Source: Deltaproteobacteria bacterium GWA2_45_12 (GTDB lineage Bacteria > UBA10199). From it: 44,890 bases of DNA. Positions 18,801 to 26,552 of the stretch are shown piece by piece; within the stretch, counting starts at the first letter, position 1, and the number at the start of each line of letters is the position of its first letter. Position numbers and translations under genes: made by a program. The notes under the pieces are model-generated. The model was not told where the DNA came from, did no database searches, and saw only the letters and a list, made by a program, of their open reading frames with translations. The stretch spans positions 1 to 44,890 of the forward strand of contig MGPH01000060.1 of the NCBI GenBank assembly GCA_001797365.1. Direction: 5' to 3'.

Positions 18801-21800
18801 AATTCTAAAAGATTTTGAAGAACGTTCTTCCCATATCTGTTGGGGAGTTTTATGTTCCCTAAAAGCACAGTCCAAAACATCACGCACCTCTTGCTGGGAA
18901 CCCGCTGTCATGGGAAACAAATCCCCCGGCGCAATAAGATCATGCGCTTGAAGGGGAGCTGCAATTCCATCTAAAAAACAAGCTTCAGCGTTTCCTTCCT
19001 CGCCATGGGCCAACAGCTCCTCCAATTTTCCACGTTGCCCGTCTGTCAAGGACACCATGGTTTTAACAGGGGGCTTTAAATCTTTTTCGTTGGTGGGGAC
19101 CAATCTAACTTCACCGTCTTCTGTTTTTACCACAAGAACTTGCCCAGTCTCTAATTTGGCATCAAAAGGTTTCCCCAAAAGACCCATCAAAAAGGCAAGG
19201 GGTTCCACATCCGATTTAAAAACAGTCAGAAATCCTTCCTGTTCCTTCAAAAACAGCCTCAATTCTTCCCCACTAGAAAATACAAAATGGAGATATTTTC
19301 CATCGATGTCATGTAAAGCCTCATCAGGTTTTAGTTGCGCAACAAGTTTTTCTTCTTCAACGAGATCAAAATGAAGCGAACCTATCCGGCCAACAGGATA
19401 GGAAAGAACTTCTCCGGGTTGAGGGCGCCGGGCCAAGTCAATAGAAGGAGCAGGAGCCATTCCATGGCTCTCAAACCAGGCACGTACTTGGGGAGGAAAC
19501 GACAATTCCAAACCAACGGACAAATCTTCCTCTTCACGAGAAAGGGGAGATAAAAGAGAAGATGTTTTCAGGTCGAGTCCATCACTTAAGTGCTCGGTTC
19601 TTTCGATGGGCCAACTAAGCAGACGCCCCTTGGCCTGAGGAGCCTTTGAAAAACGGAAAACAAAATTCATCCAGCGATTATTAACTCTTGCCACAAGCCT
19701 GACAGAGGCCCCTTGGGATATTTTTTGGCCCGGCTCAAAAATTCTTCCATCACACCAGGCCTGCCAGGTTTCTCCTTGTTCTTCGACAGAAAGAGGGTTC
19801 CCGTTCATGACAAAACCATCATTTACAAAATGGGAAAATCGCCCTTTTTCAAAAACAGAACGAACGTCCATGGCAAGGCTGAAAAAAGAAAATTTTGAGG
19901 GGAGCCCCACTTTCACTCGTTCCCCGTGCTCATAATGCCCGGTAATATCCTGGGGCCACTGGGTCAAGGGCCATTCCTGCTGAGCCATATAATCGGCATA
20001 TATCCCACGGATATTTTCAAGCTGCCGCCAAACAGCCAAGGCTGTTCGATGGGTGTAGGGAAAAGAAACCACTCCATCCACAAATTCCAGATCTTCCACT
20101 CTTGTACTCAAATAGTGGATAAGCGACCGAGCCCGTGCCCCATTTGCTTTCAAGAAAACGACACGATCTATTTCATTAACCTCGGCACATAAAACCGGTT
20201 TACCCCACTCATCTTCCAAAAATTTTCCCAAGCCGGATTCCCGGTCCCATCCTAAAACATAAGTCCCGCCCACTTTTTGTAATTTGAAAGAACCTTGGGG
20301 CCCATTCTCATCTAAAGGGTCCAGAACAGAAACATCACCCCTGTTTCTTAATTTATCCCCTACGCTCGTTGGCTTCGGGGACGAGCCTTGCTGGGTCAAA
20401 ACCCTGTCCGGCCTTAGGCGGACGGAATCTTGGGTCCAGGGCTTGCCCTGGGGTGCATACCATTGATAGAAACGACATGAACCGCTTAAGCGAACCAGCA
20501 CCAAACCCAAATCGGGTGCCCCAACCGTTTCCAACTGGAGAGTCATACTGTCATTACGCAAAACAAGGGGCCTCCCATCAACAGGAGTTAACGAAAGACG
20601 GCGAACACTGGGGCTGGATATCTGTCTGAATTCTTCGGCAAGTTTAACAATATCACCGGATCTGTTTTCAAAAGCCTTCTTTGAAGGATTTGAAAGAACA
20701 TGATGCTGATAGGATGCCCATTGATTGATAACACGTTCGGCCCGGTCTTCCTGCCCCTCAGGCACATTCAGCAAAACGCGCCACCCCTCTTTTATGTTTT
20801 GGCGCTCGGGGATTGCCCAGTCCGTACCCTCTTTGAGCAAGGCCCCTAATTTTTTCCAGGCATTATCATCATCATCATGCAAAACACCCAAGCTAAGCGT
20901 GCGGGCACTTGCCTCAAAAGTCGCATCGAACTGGGGAAGATAGAATCGTGCCGGAGAACTTCCTTCTTGGGGTTGTAAGCTGAAATTTTTTCCTTCACGT
21001 TTCAAGAGAACCTTGCCCCAACCAGCATCGCCTATGGGAGTAAGCTCATAAATGGACGTCGCCCCTTCATCACGACGCACCCCTCTGTAAACAACGGGAA
21101 CCACACCTTCCCCCCATTGAATGCTCACCCGAATTTTTAAGTTGCGTGCAAACAGTTGTGTCAAAGAAGGGGTTGCACCCGTATCCTCTTTAATTTGTAG
21201 AGGATAAGAGGTTCGAGATTCTTCAAAAGCTTCGGGCAAAAACCACCTTATCCCATCCCCCTGTTCTTTTACTTCCAAGACATTGGGCCGATTGGGTTTG
21301 AGGTTATTAAAATTCTGAACGGCCGCCTGAACTAGAAAAAGGCTGGCCTGATGGTCCTCCTCCCAACATAAGGGTCTGTGAGTTCTTAAAACAGTTTCCT
21401 TAAATCCTTCCAAAGCATCCACCAATTGATGAATAAAACCCCAACTTAAATTGTCCCCAAAAATAAGACGGGAAAAATAGGATGGATCTCCTTCATTTTC
21501 TGTTCTGGTTGAAGCAAATCCCATGGCTTCAAAAATACGTTTTGCCTGAGAAGTGAGTTTTTTTTCTGGATCATTGGAAATTTCTAGAAGAAGAATGCGT
21601 CCTTTTCCTGCATTTTCTTTCCAATACAATACCATCCTGGGGCCAAAAGCCACTCTCTCAAGAAAATCCCTTAAGGGAGACTTTTCCGGCTTTAAAACCC
21701 AGGCATCGTTTACATAAACAAGACGAAGATCTCCTTGCATGTTTCCGTGGGCATTGAGAGGTTTAAGCAATCGATCTGTTTCTTGGGCTGTTATTTCATA

Positions 21801-23702
21801 TCGGATAATGGCCGACTGGGGGCTGCCCCATTTCACATCCATATAAAAAGGAGGATGACCTTGGGCATCAAGTCCCGTCAGAACATTTCCATGCCCATCA
21901 ACAACACGGCTCCATAAACCAACGGGTTCCATGCACGTTTGACTCCATCCCAAGGAATCAGTGGGCTTATTTCCGTTTAAACGAAAAGAAAGAGGAAGTT
22001 TGGCATTAAATAACGCTACTCGCTGGCGCATCCCTACATGCAACGGCTCCACAAGGACGAGATCTTCATATTCAGAAGGTTTATAAATAAAACTCGTTTT
22101 TTCAACACTCACTTGAGATTGTCTCAAGGGAGAAAGGCCCTCTTTTTTTAAAATTTCCAAAAAAGACTTTAAGGGCTCATCGACACTCCTTTCAGAAAAC
22201 CCAGCCAGGCTTAAGAGATTTTGAATATAGGGGTCATGATCCACTTGAAGTGTTTGATCAGAAACTACATGGGAATGGGTGCCTTCTTTTAAATGAGCCA
22301 GATAAAGCTGCCCCTCTTTTTCAAATAACAAGACAATCCCATTCTGGGGGATGGTCGTACAAACAAGATATTTATCCCCTTGGTCATAAAAAATTCCCGG
22401 ATGATCATCAGGTAAGTTTTGGAACCATCCCAGACTGAAAGGTTCTCCTTCTTCAGGGTAAAGGGGAACAAAGCCAATGCTTCCACCCTCCATAGAACTT
22501 TCCCCCCGTGGGTCCAATTCAAAACCAGCAAGAACATTTTCTTGGCTTAGCTTAAATAGCGTTTTTCTCCCTTCCCCATCGCTTAAAATATGGGCTCCAA
22601 GAAAACTCTCCCCTTCAAAAACAGGATTGATATCATCATTGGCCAACATGGCTGAAACAGGAAAACTCTCAATCCCTTGTACCATTTTCAGCGATATTGC
22701 CCCTTTCCCCTCCTTTGCCAAAAGAACAAATTGATTATAACGCCAGGGATGAGTTTGGCGTTCTATCCACCCAAAACAAAGAAAACTGCCATTCCAAATA
22801 AGGGCACGCAAATAATTACAGTCATCGGACGATTCTTGATTTACAAGAAAAAGAATACGGATATCAGGGGTCGCCCTGCCCGGATAGGTATAAGTAAAAA
22901 GATTGGGAGTATCTAAAGGAAGGGCCAGGAGCCAGGCCTGCATTTTTTGATGATCAAGAATGCATTGATGCATCTTATCGACAGTACCTGGATCAACATC
23001 CACATGATAACGGGGAACACCCTGGCGATCCAAAGAATCCAGCACAATTCCTTGATTATCAAAACCCACCCGCATTTGGTTTGATCCAATGCTTGCCTCA
23101 CACCCCCGGGCTAGCTCATCAAATCCCGGGAAAAAACCCTGGAGTCTTTCTCTAGGTGGGGTAAGTTCAGAATCGTGGATCTCCCGCGATGAATATTTTA
23201 AGGTGCCCAGAATCTTCTCACATATTTGTTGTTCCTTGGGATCATCCCACCTGAAAGAAATAAAATGCCAAGCATTCAGATGATCTCTGATCGCTACAGA
23301 CACAATGGAAGGATTATCTTTACATCCCAAAACAACGGCTTTAGACCGAGCGTCACCGTGTTTTACAAAAAAAACATTGGGATGATCTTCAGCTAATTTA
23401 TTTAATTTATTTTCAAAAGCCTTTTGCAAAACCATTCCCCGATTTCTCCCGTCCGGATACAAAGGTGGTAAGGCACTATGAAGGGGATTTACAAGCCTTG
23501 CGGGACGCTCTGGCCTTCTCCCCGCAACTAGTTTTCTTAAAGTTTCCAAGGTGTCACGACCTTGCGAAAAGCCACCTGTTTTTATTTGAAAAACATTAAG
23601 ATCTTCAGCCGTGATCTGACGACTGGAAGAAGGAGGATCGGAAAACCCTAAAACCCCCCAAAAATGGCGCGTTTGCGCCTCTGTTAAACCTGGAATAGCC
23701 AT
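15801..23702 (-). CDS. giant protein of unknown function (2,633 residues)
   Basis: A single open frame of 7.9 kb encodes 2,633 residues, far too long to be chance. There is no signal peptide, lipobox or obvious membrane span, and no catalytic motif I recognise. The bulk is a mix of charged and aromatic beta-prone stretches, and motifs such as GNVLTGLDAQG and GIVLDSLDRQG recur loosely, suggesting repeated modules of some hundreds of residues. A Pro-rich segment (SPPPVAPPSTWGG) lies near residue 1900. The last 130 residues are Arg-, Pro- and Ser-rich and strongly basic, ending LRSLSGVRVFR. A palindromic insertion encodes about residues 1082-1115. Cytoplasmic scaffold, unusual secreted toxin and structural protein are all possible. 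Confidence 0.85.
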   Translation of the reverse strand: MAIPGLTEAQTRHFWGVLGFSDPPSSSRQITAEDLNVFQIKTGGFSQGRDTLETLRKLVAGRRPERPARLVNPLHSALPPLYPDGRNRGMVLQKAFENKLNKLAEDHPNVFFVKHGDARSKAVVLGCKDNPSIVSVAIRDHLNAWHFISFRWDDPKEQQICEKILGTLKYSSREIHDSELTPPRERLQGFFPGFDELARGCEASIGSNQMRVGFDNQGIVLDSLDRQGVPRYHVDVDPGTVDKMHQCILDHQKMQAWLLALPLDTPNLFTYTYPGRATPDIRILFLVNQESSDDCNYLRALIWNGSFLCFGWIERQTHPWRYNQFVLLAKEGKGAISLKMVQGIESFPVSAMLANDDINPVFEGESFLGAHILSDGEGRKTLFKLSQENVLAGFELDPRGESSMEGGSIGFVPLYPEEGEPFSLGWFQNLPDDHPGIFYDQGDKYLVCTTIPQNGIVLLFEKEGQLYLAHLKEGTHSHVVSDQTLQVDHDPYIQNLLSLAGFSERSVDEPLKSFLEILKKEGLSPLRQSQVSVEKTSFIYKPSEYEDLVLVEPLHVGMRQRVALFNAKLPLSFRLNGNKPTDSLGWSQTCMEPVGLWSRVVDGHGNVLTGLDAQGHPPFYMDVKWGSPQSAIIRYEITAQETDRLLKPLNAHGNMQGDLRLVYVNDAWVLKPEKSPLRDFLERVAFGPRMVLYWKENAGKGRILLLEISNDPEKKLTSQAKRIFEAMGFASTRTENEGDPSYFSRLIFGDNLSWGFIHQLVDALEGFKETVLRTHRPLCWEEDHQASLFLVQAAVQNFNNLKPNRPNVLEVKEQGDGIRWFLPEAFEESRTSYPLQIKEDTGATPSLTQLFARNLKIRVSIQWGEGVVPVVYRGVRRDEGATSIYELTPIGDAGWGKVLLKREGKNFSLQPQEGSSPARFYLPQFDATFEASARTLSLGVLHDDDDNAWKKLGALLKEGTDWAIPERQNIKEGWRVLLNVPEGQEDRAERVINQWASYQHHVLSNPSKKAFENRSGDIVKLAEEFRQISSPSVRRLSLTPVDGRPLVLRNDSMTLQLETVGAPDLGLVLVRLSGSCRFYQWYAPQGKPWTQDSVRLRPDRVLTQQGSSPKPTSVGDKLRNRGDVSVLDPLDENGPQGSFKLQKVGGTYVLGWDRESGLGKFLEDEWGKPVLCAEVNEIDRVVFLKANGARARSLIHYLSTRVEDLEFVDGVVSFPYTHRTALAVWRQLENIRGIYADYMAQQEWPLTQWPQDITGHYEHGERVKVGLPSKFSFFSLAMDVRSVFEKGRFSHFVNDGFVMNGNPLSVEEQGETWQAWCDGRIFEPGQKISQGASVRLVARVNNRWMNFVFRFSKAPQAKGRLLSWPIERTEHLSDGLDLKTSSLLSPLSREEEDLSVGLELSFPPQVRAWFESHGMAPAPSIDLARRPQPGEVLSYPVGRIGSLHFDLVEEEKLVAQLKPDEALHDIDGKYLHFVFSSGEELRLFLKEQEGFLTVFKSDVEPLAFLMGLLGKPFDAKLETGQVLVVKTEDGEVRLVPTNEKDLKPPVKTMVSLTDGQRGKLEELLAHGEEGNAEACFLDGIAAPLQAHDLIAPGDLFPMTAGSQQEVRDVLDCAFREHKTPQQIWEERSSKSFRIVVRSVESGHEISLPVRFRDPSELADTDRRLNGFVLSPDKENPIQVRAAGEEHWEALGEDVRYYRPKGWWRIFSLERGNTPFYLGVVASGKNPFSLVVISEAGVSDLKQLRQRAKTLADETSRRLIWSNSFRVFLDSSESRDAKEPIPLSYTLVGREEGRIVTAHLRGLLYHPLTRQMEMDAAVLVKDGIETPLKFVEVSQQWEWIFQTPRGNRYSLSLFDKVLRDLEMEERFSHEAVMNAAGVSADYELRPEKTRNEKQAEYAYDDTIRVVLETESPPPVAPPSTWGGTLLETAKLVDVASEDSSTKEQLLSTVDLEKIVLIPDQPTFWTQVYTGSKSEKRRWMTFFGYSNGLQVVFQILMKPLSKGQNFKYVADCNKGETVDNTVLVYIQNPRNPGQIYALQAEDVFMSQEMEGDRINLDLRIKVDESDERDVRFRLTQSLCYNSALRPLFGFEGKPANGQKNEDHANETMQGGYSPATIRILTQLFDLDEKAPLNFREGWRGGALDLVSVTEEMGNGNHEHHIYGLRPVEDKLGLFREGEEAPAYYVTQFKKEMTDPVYLLEEVSTGKNSRVMIIHPDGNILVRNIPSNLDQLSKAPRSFVYHMHKIEGGRYSKEKPSAAAWDMIALSRDDLFRNYGIPKEAEVVSLVPALARGEGIDGTAVVAKSSTDFARIRLYVWKDAKGCLKVAPGNVYEEELDAGEYFPWGTDFLPTDIPNQWRDQKTGNRLVLDVVQDSPGGRVRVVMKSLNGGQASDLVPYGWMEFASESDLFGDATQKGLAHYHETKAFSGRKLLPNDENFLTQRAGASLLFESVPELTVEAFKHDPMGRGLLEALSHTQARHADVGVLLGAIHYLKLDQMEKYTQDGKEGPGLERLLVNVAAWAAQLPRPPAGRRRTSRARTERASRPPRPLGDRALKNGGEVDKLKVAQAFEVPPISVCPDVAEKPAREQKQQRATPTSVPRIRRSRVSSLSRNFGLRFAPPLSSGLRSLSGVRVFR
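20357..20456. repeat. palindromic repeat cluster inside the giant gene
   Basis: Within the coding frame lie GTCCGGCCTTAGGCGGAC (an inverted repeat with one extra base) and CCAGGGCTTGCCCTGG (perfect). A GC-rich segment GCTTCGGGGACGAGC is next to them. The encoded residues (QDSVRLRPDRVLTQQGSS region) are polar and low in aromatic residues, unlike the surroundings. The frame stays open across it. Confidence 0.5.
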
Positions 23703-23815
23703 AATAATTGAATGGCCTCTTATCGGCTTCTACTCGGGGAGGTTGCTAAAAAACTCTTAAGACTTAAAGAAATAAGAGTTGATTCTTATTAATTTATAAA
23801 ATATCCTCAACACAA

Positions 23816-25147
23816 ATGCGTATATTATTAAATTTAAAATTATACAATAATATTAATATTTTAACTGATGATCCAGCCATCATAAATGAGGCTAATTTAT
23901 GGGGAAAAGAATGTATATTTAATTATTCCTCAATACCAATGAGGATATTTGACACACCTTTTGCCACCATTTCTCTTTTGTATGGCCCCCGACAAGTAGG
24001 AAAAACCTCCAGCCTTAAACTCTACTTAAGCCAGGTTCAGGATTCTGAAACTCTTATTTATACCGACTGCTCCGTCATGCTGGACAAAAAAGACCTCTAT
24101 GAGCATCTTTCCAGCAGCATTCAGGGAAGGTCCACAATCGTATTGGATGAAGTTCAATCCGTACATGATTGGCACTTGGCCCTGCGCACGCTTTACTCCG
24201 AAGGGAAATTGTCCCAATCCCGCATTTGGTGTACAGGAAGTGAGGCCCGCTACCTGCTTGAAAGCGGCGAAAGACTTCCGGGCCGAAAAGGAGAAGGTAA
24301 AAATATTTTTTTGAGGCCCTGGAATTTCAGGGAATTTGTCGATTTTTTTTATCCTCATTTAGCAACACCCTATCAGGGTCTTCACTTTCATCATTTAAAT
24401 CAAAATTGGCTGAATGATCAAAAAATCAATTGGGAAAAACCATGGAACGAATATTTAAAAACGGGGGGCATTCCGCAAGTCGTTGGTTATTACAAACAAA
24501 AAGGGCACATCCCCGATCATGTCTGGCATGTATATCGGGATTGGATTTTGGGAACTTGGTCAAAGGTCAGAACCCCTGAACGATCGCTTATGGCAGTTTC
24601 CAAACGCTTGATCACAACTATGAACAGCCGCATCGATTATGAAGTCTTAAAAAAAGGAACCGATATCCAAAGCGCTAACACGGTCAAAACCTTGATCGAC
24701 ATGCAGGAAGACCATTTTTCCATAAGAACACTTCCTAAATTTGACATCCACAAAAAGGAGTTCGTCCCTTCCAAACAGAAAAAAATGTATCCACTCGATC
24801 CCTTTGTCGCACAGATATTTGCTTCCATCGGATTTAATGTCAGACGAACTTTTGATGAAAGCCTTCCCCAGATGAAACTGGATGAATGCGCCTTTCTGGC
24901 ACAAACCTTAAGATATGCCGATGATATTCAGGCGAGCTATTTATATAGTCAGACTTCAAAAGCGGAGATCGATTTCCATTTCGACAACTGTTGTTTTGAA
25001 CTCAAATCACAAGGCCTTCCCTCCAAAAAACAAGGCGAATTACTCAAGATGTGTCCCCAAAATTTCGTGATTCAAAAAGACAAACTACCCTTAATGGCCT
25101 ATCTGGTTGCAGAAAAAAGATATCTTGGTGAAACTAATGTTAGTTAG
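23816..25147 (+). CDS. AAA ATPase with C-terminal DUF4143-type domain
   Basis: This protein has 443 residues. Walker A is GPRQVGKT (residues 57-64) and Walker B is TIVLDEVQSV with Asp111 and Glu112. LRPWNFREFV around residue 180 is a family hallmark, and the C-terminal part contains AEIDFHF followed by CFELKSQG, a PD-(D/E)XK-like arrangement seen in the DUF4143 region. This ATPase family is widespread and its biological role is mostly unknown. The first 40 codons are very AT-rich; Met42 is an alternative start and would leave the domain intact. It is divergent from the giant gene across a 113-base AT-rich gap. Confidence 0.9.
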   Translation: MRILLNLKLYNNINILTDDPAIINEANLWGKECIFNYSSIPMRIFDTPFATISLLYGPRQVGKTSSLKLYLSQVQDSETLIYTDCSVMLDKKDLYEHLSSSIQGRSTIVLDEVQSVHDWHLALRTLYSEGKLSQSRIWCTGSEARYLLESGERLPGRKGEGKNIFLRPWNFREFVDFFYPHLATPYQGLHFHHLNQNWLNDQKINWEKPWNEYLKTGGIPQVVGYYKQKGHIPDHVWHVYRDWILGTWSKVRTPERSLMAVSKRLITTMNSRIDYEVLKKGTDIQSANTVKTLIDMQEDHFSIRTLPKFDIHKKEFVPSKQKKMYPLDPFVAQIFASIGFNVRRTFDESLPQMKLDECAFLAQTLRYADDIQASYLYSQTSKAEIDFHFDNCCFELKSQGLPSKKQGELLKMCPQNFVIQKDKLPLMAYLVAEKRYLGETNVS

Positions 25148-25190
25148 AAAAAAGGTAACTGGTCAACACTTCTCAAAATCAAAAGAAATT

Positions 25191-25334
25191 GGACATGCCC
25201 CGTCCCGCAAACGGGACCCCGCTACGCGGTGGTCGAACCATGATTCTTGATATAAATGAGTAAATATTGTCCAAGAATGACCCTTCGATCACCGCGTAGC
25301 GGGACCCCGTATGCGGGGCAAGCTCAGGGTGTCC
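25191..25334. repeat. large inverted repeat made of two family A halves
   Basis: GGACATG at 25191 to TCGAACCATG at 25242 is a right-half element, and GACCCTTCGATC at 25279 to CAGGGTGTCC at 25334 is a left-half element. They share an inverted core (CCGCTACGCGGTG / CACCGCGTAGCGG) and flanking arms ATTCTTG / CAAGAAT. The order is the opposite of the usual left-right arrangement. It lies downstream of the ATPase gene and could fold into a long hairpin. Confidence 0.8.
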
Positions 25335-25543
25335 ATTTTTTTGTATTTTGTTGAAAGTGCTAACTAGTTAGTGCCTGTCGGGAAACTCCCCTAAGTTTTT
25401 TGTGATTTGACCAAATGAAAACCTGCCTTCAGAGAAAATTAATCGAGAACGAGGGTCGATGGTGGAAGAAAAATTTAGATTGCTTTTATATTCCATTAGC
25501 TTAGTAGGAGCAAATTGCGGTTTTAACACTTAAGGAGGATTGT

Positions 25544-25798
25544 ATGGCTATTTCATCTGTGAGTTTGAATTTCCCGGTTTTAAGCCAAGCCCTTTTGGGG
25601 GGTGTTCATGGTGGGGGATCTGTTGTTGTCCGGGCGAGTAAATACGATTACTACGAAGTGGTAAAGGGGGATTCCTTGAGTAAAATCGCCAAAAGAATTT
25701 ACAGTACGGTTCCCTATCTGGCGAAGTTGAATCGTATTTCAGCACCTCACCAGATTCAAGTGGGACAAACTCTCAAAATTCCAGCTCGCGATTTTTAA
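25544..25798 (+). CDS. small LysM-domain protein, first copy
   Basis: This 84-residue protein has a strong ribosome binding site (AAGGAGG) ahead of the ATG. Residues 37-80 form a LysM domain (YYEVVKGDSLSKIAKRIY ... IQVGQTLKI), which binds peptidoglycan or chitin-like glycans. There is no classical signal peptide. Instead the first 25 residues (starting MAISSVSLNFPVLSQALLGG) form a tag shared with the next gene and end in a Gly-rich turn GGG. The two genes are 25 bases apart and are tandem paralogues inside the transposon-like segment. How the protein reaches peptidoglycan is unclear. Confidence 0.82.
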   Translation: MAISSVSLNFPVLSQALLGGVHGGGSVVVRASKYDYYEVVKGDSLSKIAKRIYSTVPYLAKLNRISAPHQIQVGQTLKIPARDF

Positions 25799-25823
25799 CT
25801 CAAGCCTCATTTTTGGAGGACTT

Positions 25824-26099
25824 ATGCCTATTTCTTCAGTGAATTTAAATGCACCCATTCTTTCAAATGCTTTCTTGGATGGTTTTTATGGCGGGGGACC
25901 TCCGGGCGTAAAGCGAGAAACTAGCTACGATACTTACCAAGTCAAAACCGGGGATTGTTTGATTGCCATTGCAAAAAAATTCGGTACCTCGGCTGCTTAT
26001 TTGGCAGAACTCAATAAACTTCCCAATCCTGATCTGATCAAAGCGGGACAAATCCTCAAAACTTCAGAGAGGCATTACTTGACTATCATGGTTCCCTGA
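25824..26099 (+). CDS. small LysM-domain protein, second copy
   Basis: This 91-residue paralogue of the preceding gene has GGAGG before its ATG. Its N-terminal tag (MPISSVNLNAPILSNAFLDG) matches that of the first copy over about 25 residues, again followed by GGG. The LysM domain covers about residues 38-81 (TYQVKTGDCLIAIAKKF ... IKAGQILKT). The C-terminus has 10 extra residues ending TIMVP. It lacks a Sec signal. Conservation of the tag as well as the LysM domain suggests that the tag has a function such as targeting. Confidence 0.82.
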   Translation: MPISSVNLNAPILSNAFLDGFYGGGPPGVKRETSYDTYQVKTGDCLIAIAKKFGTSAAYLAELNKLPNPDLIKAGQILKTSERHYLTIMVP

Positions 26100-26140
26100 A
26101 GTTTTCCAATTCAGGGTGCGACTTTGCTCACCATGTTCCT

Positions 26141-26244
26141 GTAGGGACGATCCTTGTGATCGCCCTCTCCTACATTGACCCAATTTGATGGTTTTCGCGG
26201 ACATGGGCGAATATCGGGTTGGGCGAACACCAGGTTCGTCCCTC
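26141..26244. repeat. pair of inverted repeats with TAGGGACGA-type ends
   Basis: The sequence 26141-26173 begins GTAGGGACGATCCTTGTGAT and continues CGCCC; 26221-26244 (GGGCGAACACCAGGTTCGTC then CCTC) is a related inverted copy. Both match the same hairpin pattern AGGGACGA-N-TCGCCC. They lie in the tail of the cassette. A GC-rich, gene-free stretch of unknown origin follows to 26415. Confidence 0.55.
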
Positions 26245-26497
26245 GTGGCGGGGATGGGCCGAAGAATCACAAGACATTGAGCGCGAAAAAGATCGTAAAC
26301 GGGATATTTCGCAAGGGCAAGGAGTTGTTGGTCGGGTTGGGACGGAATACGGTTCTCAAGGTCCGCCGGGAGCGCGCGTTGTCGGAAGCGTCGATAGCGA
26401 CGATCAGATGAACCCAGTTTCCCGACAGGTACTAGTTACGAAAAAAGTAAAAACTGGACGATAGATAAAAGAGCTGTTTATATTGCAAAAAATTGTT

Positions 26498-26545
26498 GTA
26501 AGGGCGTTTTGTGCCAAAGGCATCCCTTCGGGACAAAACACCCCT
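26498..26545. repeat. family C palindrome, copy 1, upstream of mpl
   Basis: GTAAGGGCGTTTTGTGCC, a short centre, then CGGGACAAAACACCCC form a hairpin with near-complementary arms. The copy at 28155-28204 is the same element in inverse orientation. This copy ends 8 bases before the mpl ATG. Confidence 0.78.
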
Positions 26546-26552
26546 CCCCGAC

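Larger units (their letters stand above)
25371..26432. mobile_element. 1,062-bp transposon-like cassette carrying LysM genes
   Basis: The ends are 17-base terminal inverted repeats, GTGCCTGTCGGGAAACT (25371-25387) and the complement of GTACCTGTCGGGAAACT (26416-26432), matching at 16 of 17 positions. Both ends are flanked by the direct 6-base repeat TAGTTA (25365-25370 and 26433-26438), as expected of a target-site duplication; the left flank is the palindrome TAACTAGTTA. The cargo is two LysM genes, with no transposase recognised. It fits a mobile insertion cassette or an internally replaced insertion sequence. A similar end occurs at 44804. Confidence 0.68.

Noticed and set aside
26175-26411. 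Open frames of about 80 residues in the cassette tail as transposase
   Set aside because: Two overlapping frames are open because of GC-rich composition; neither shows a transposase motif I recognise.
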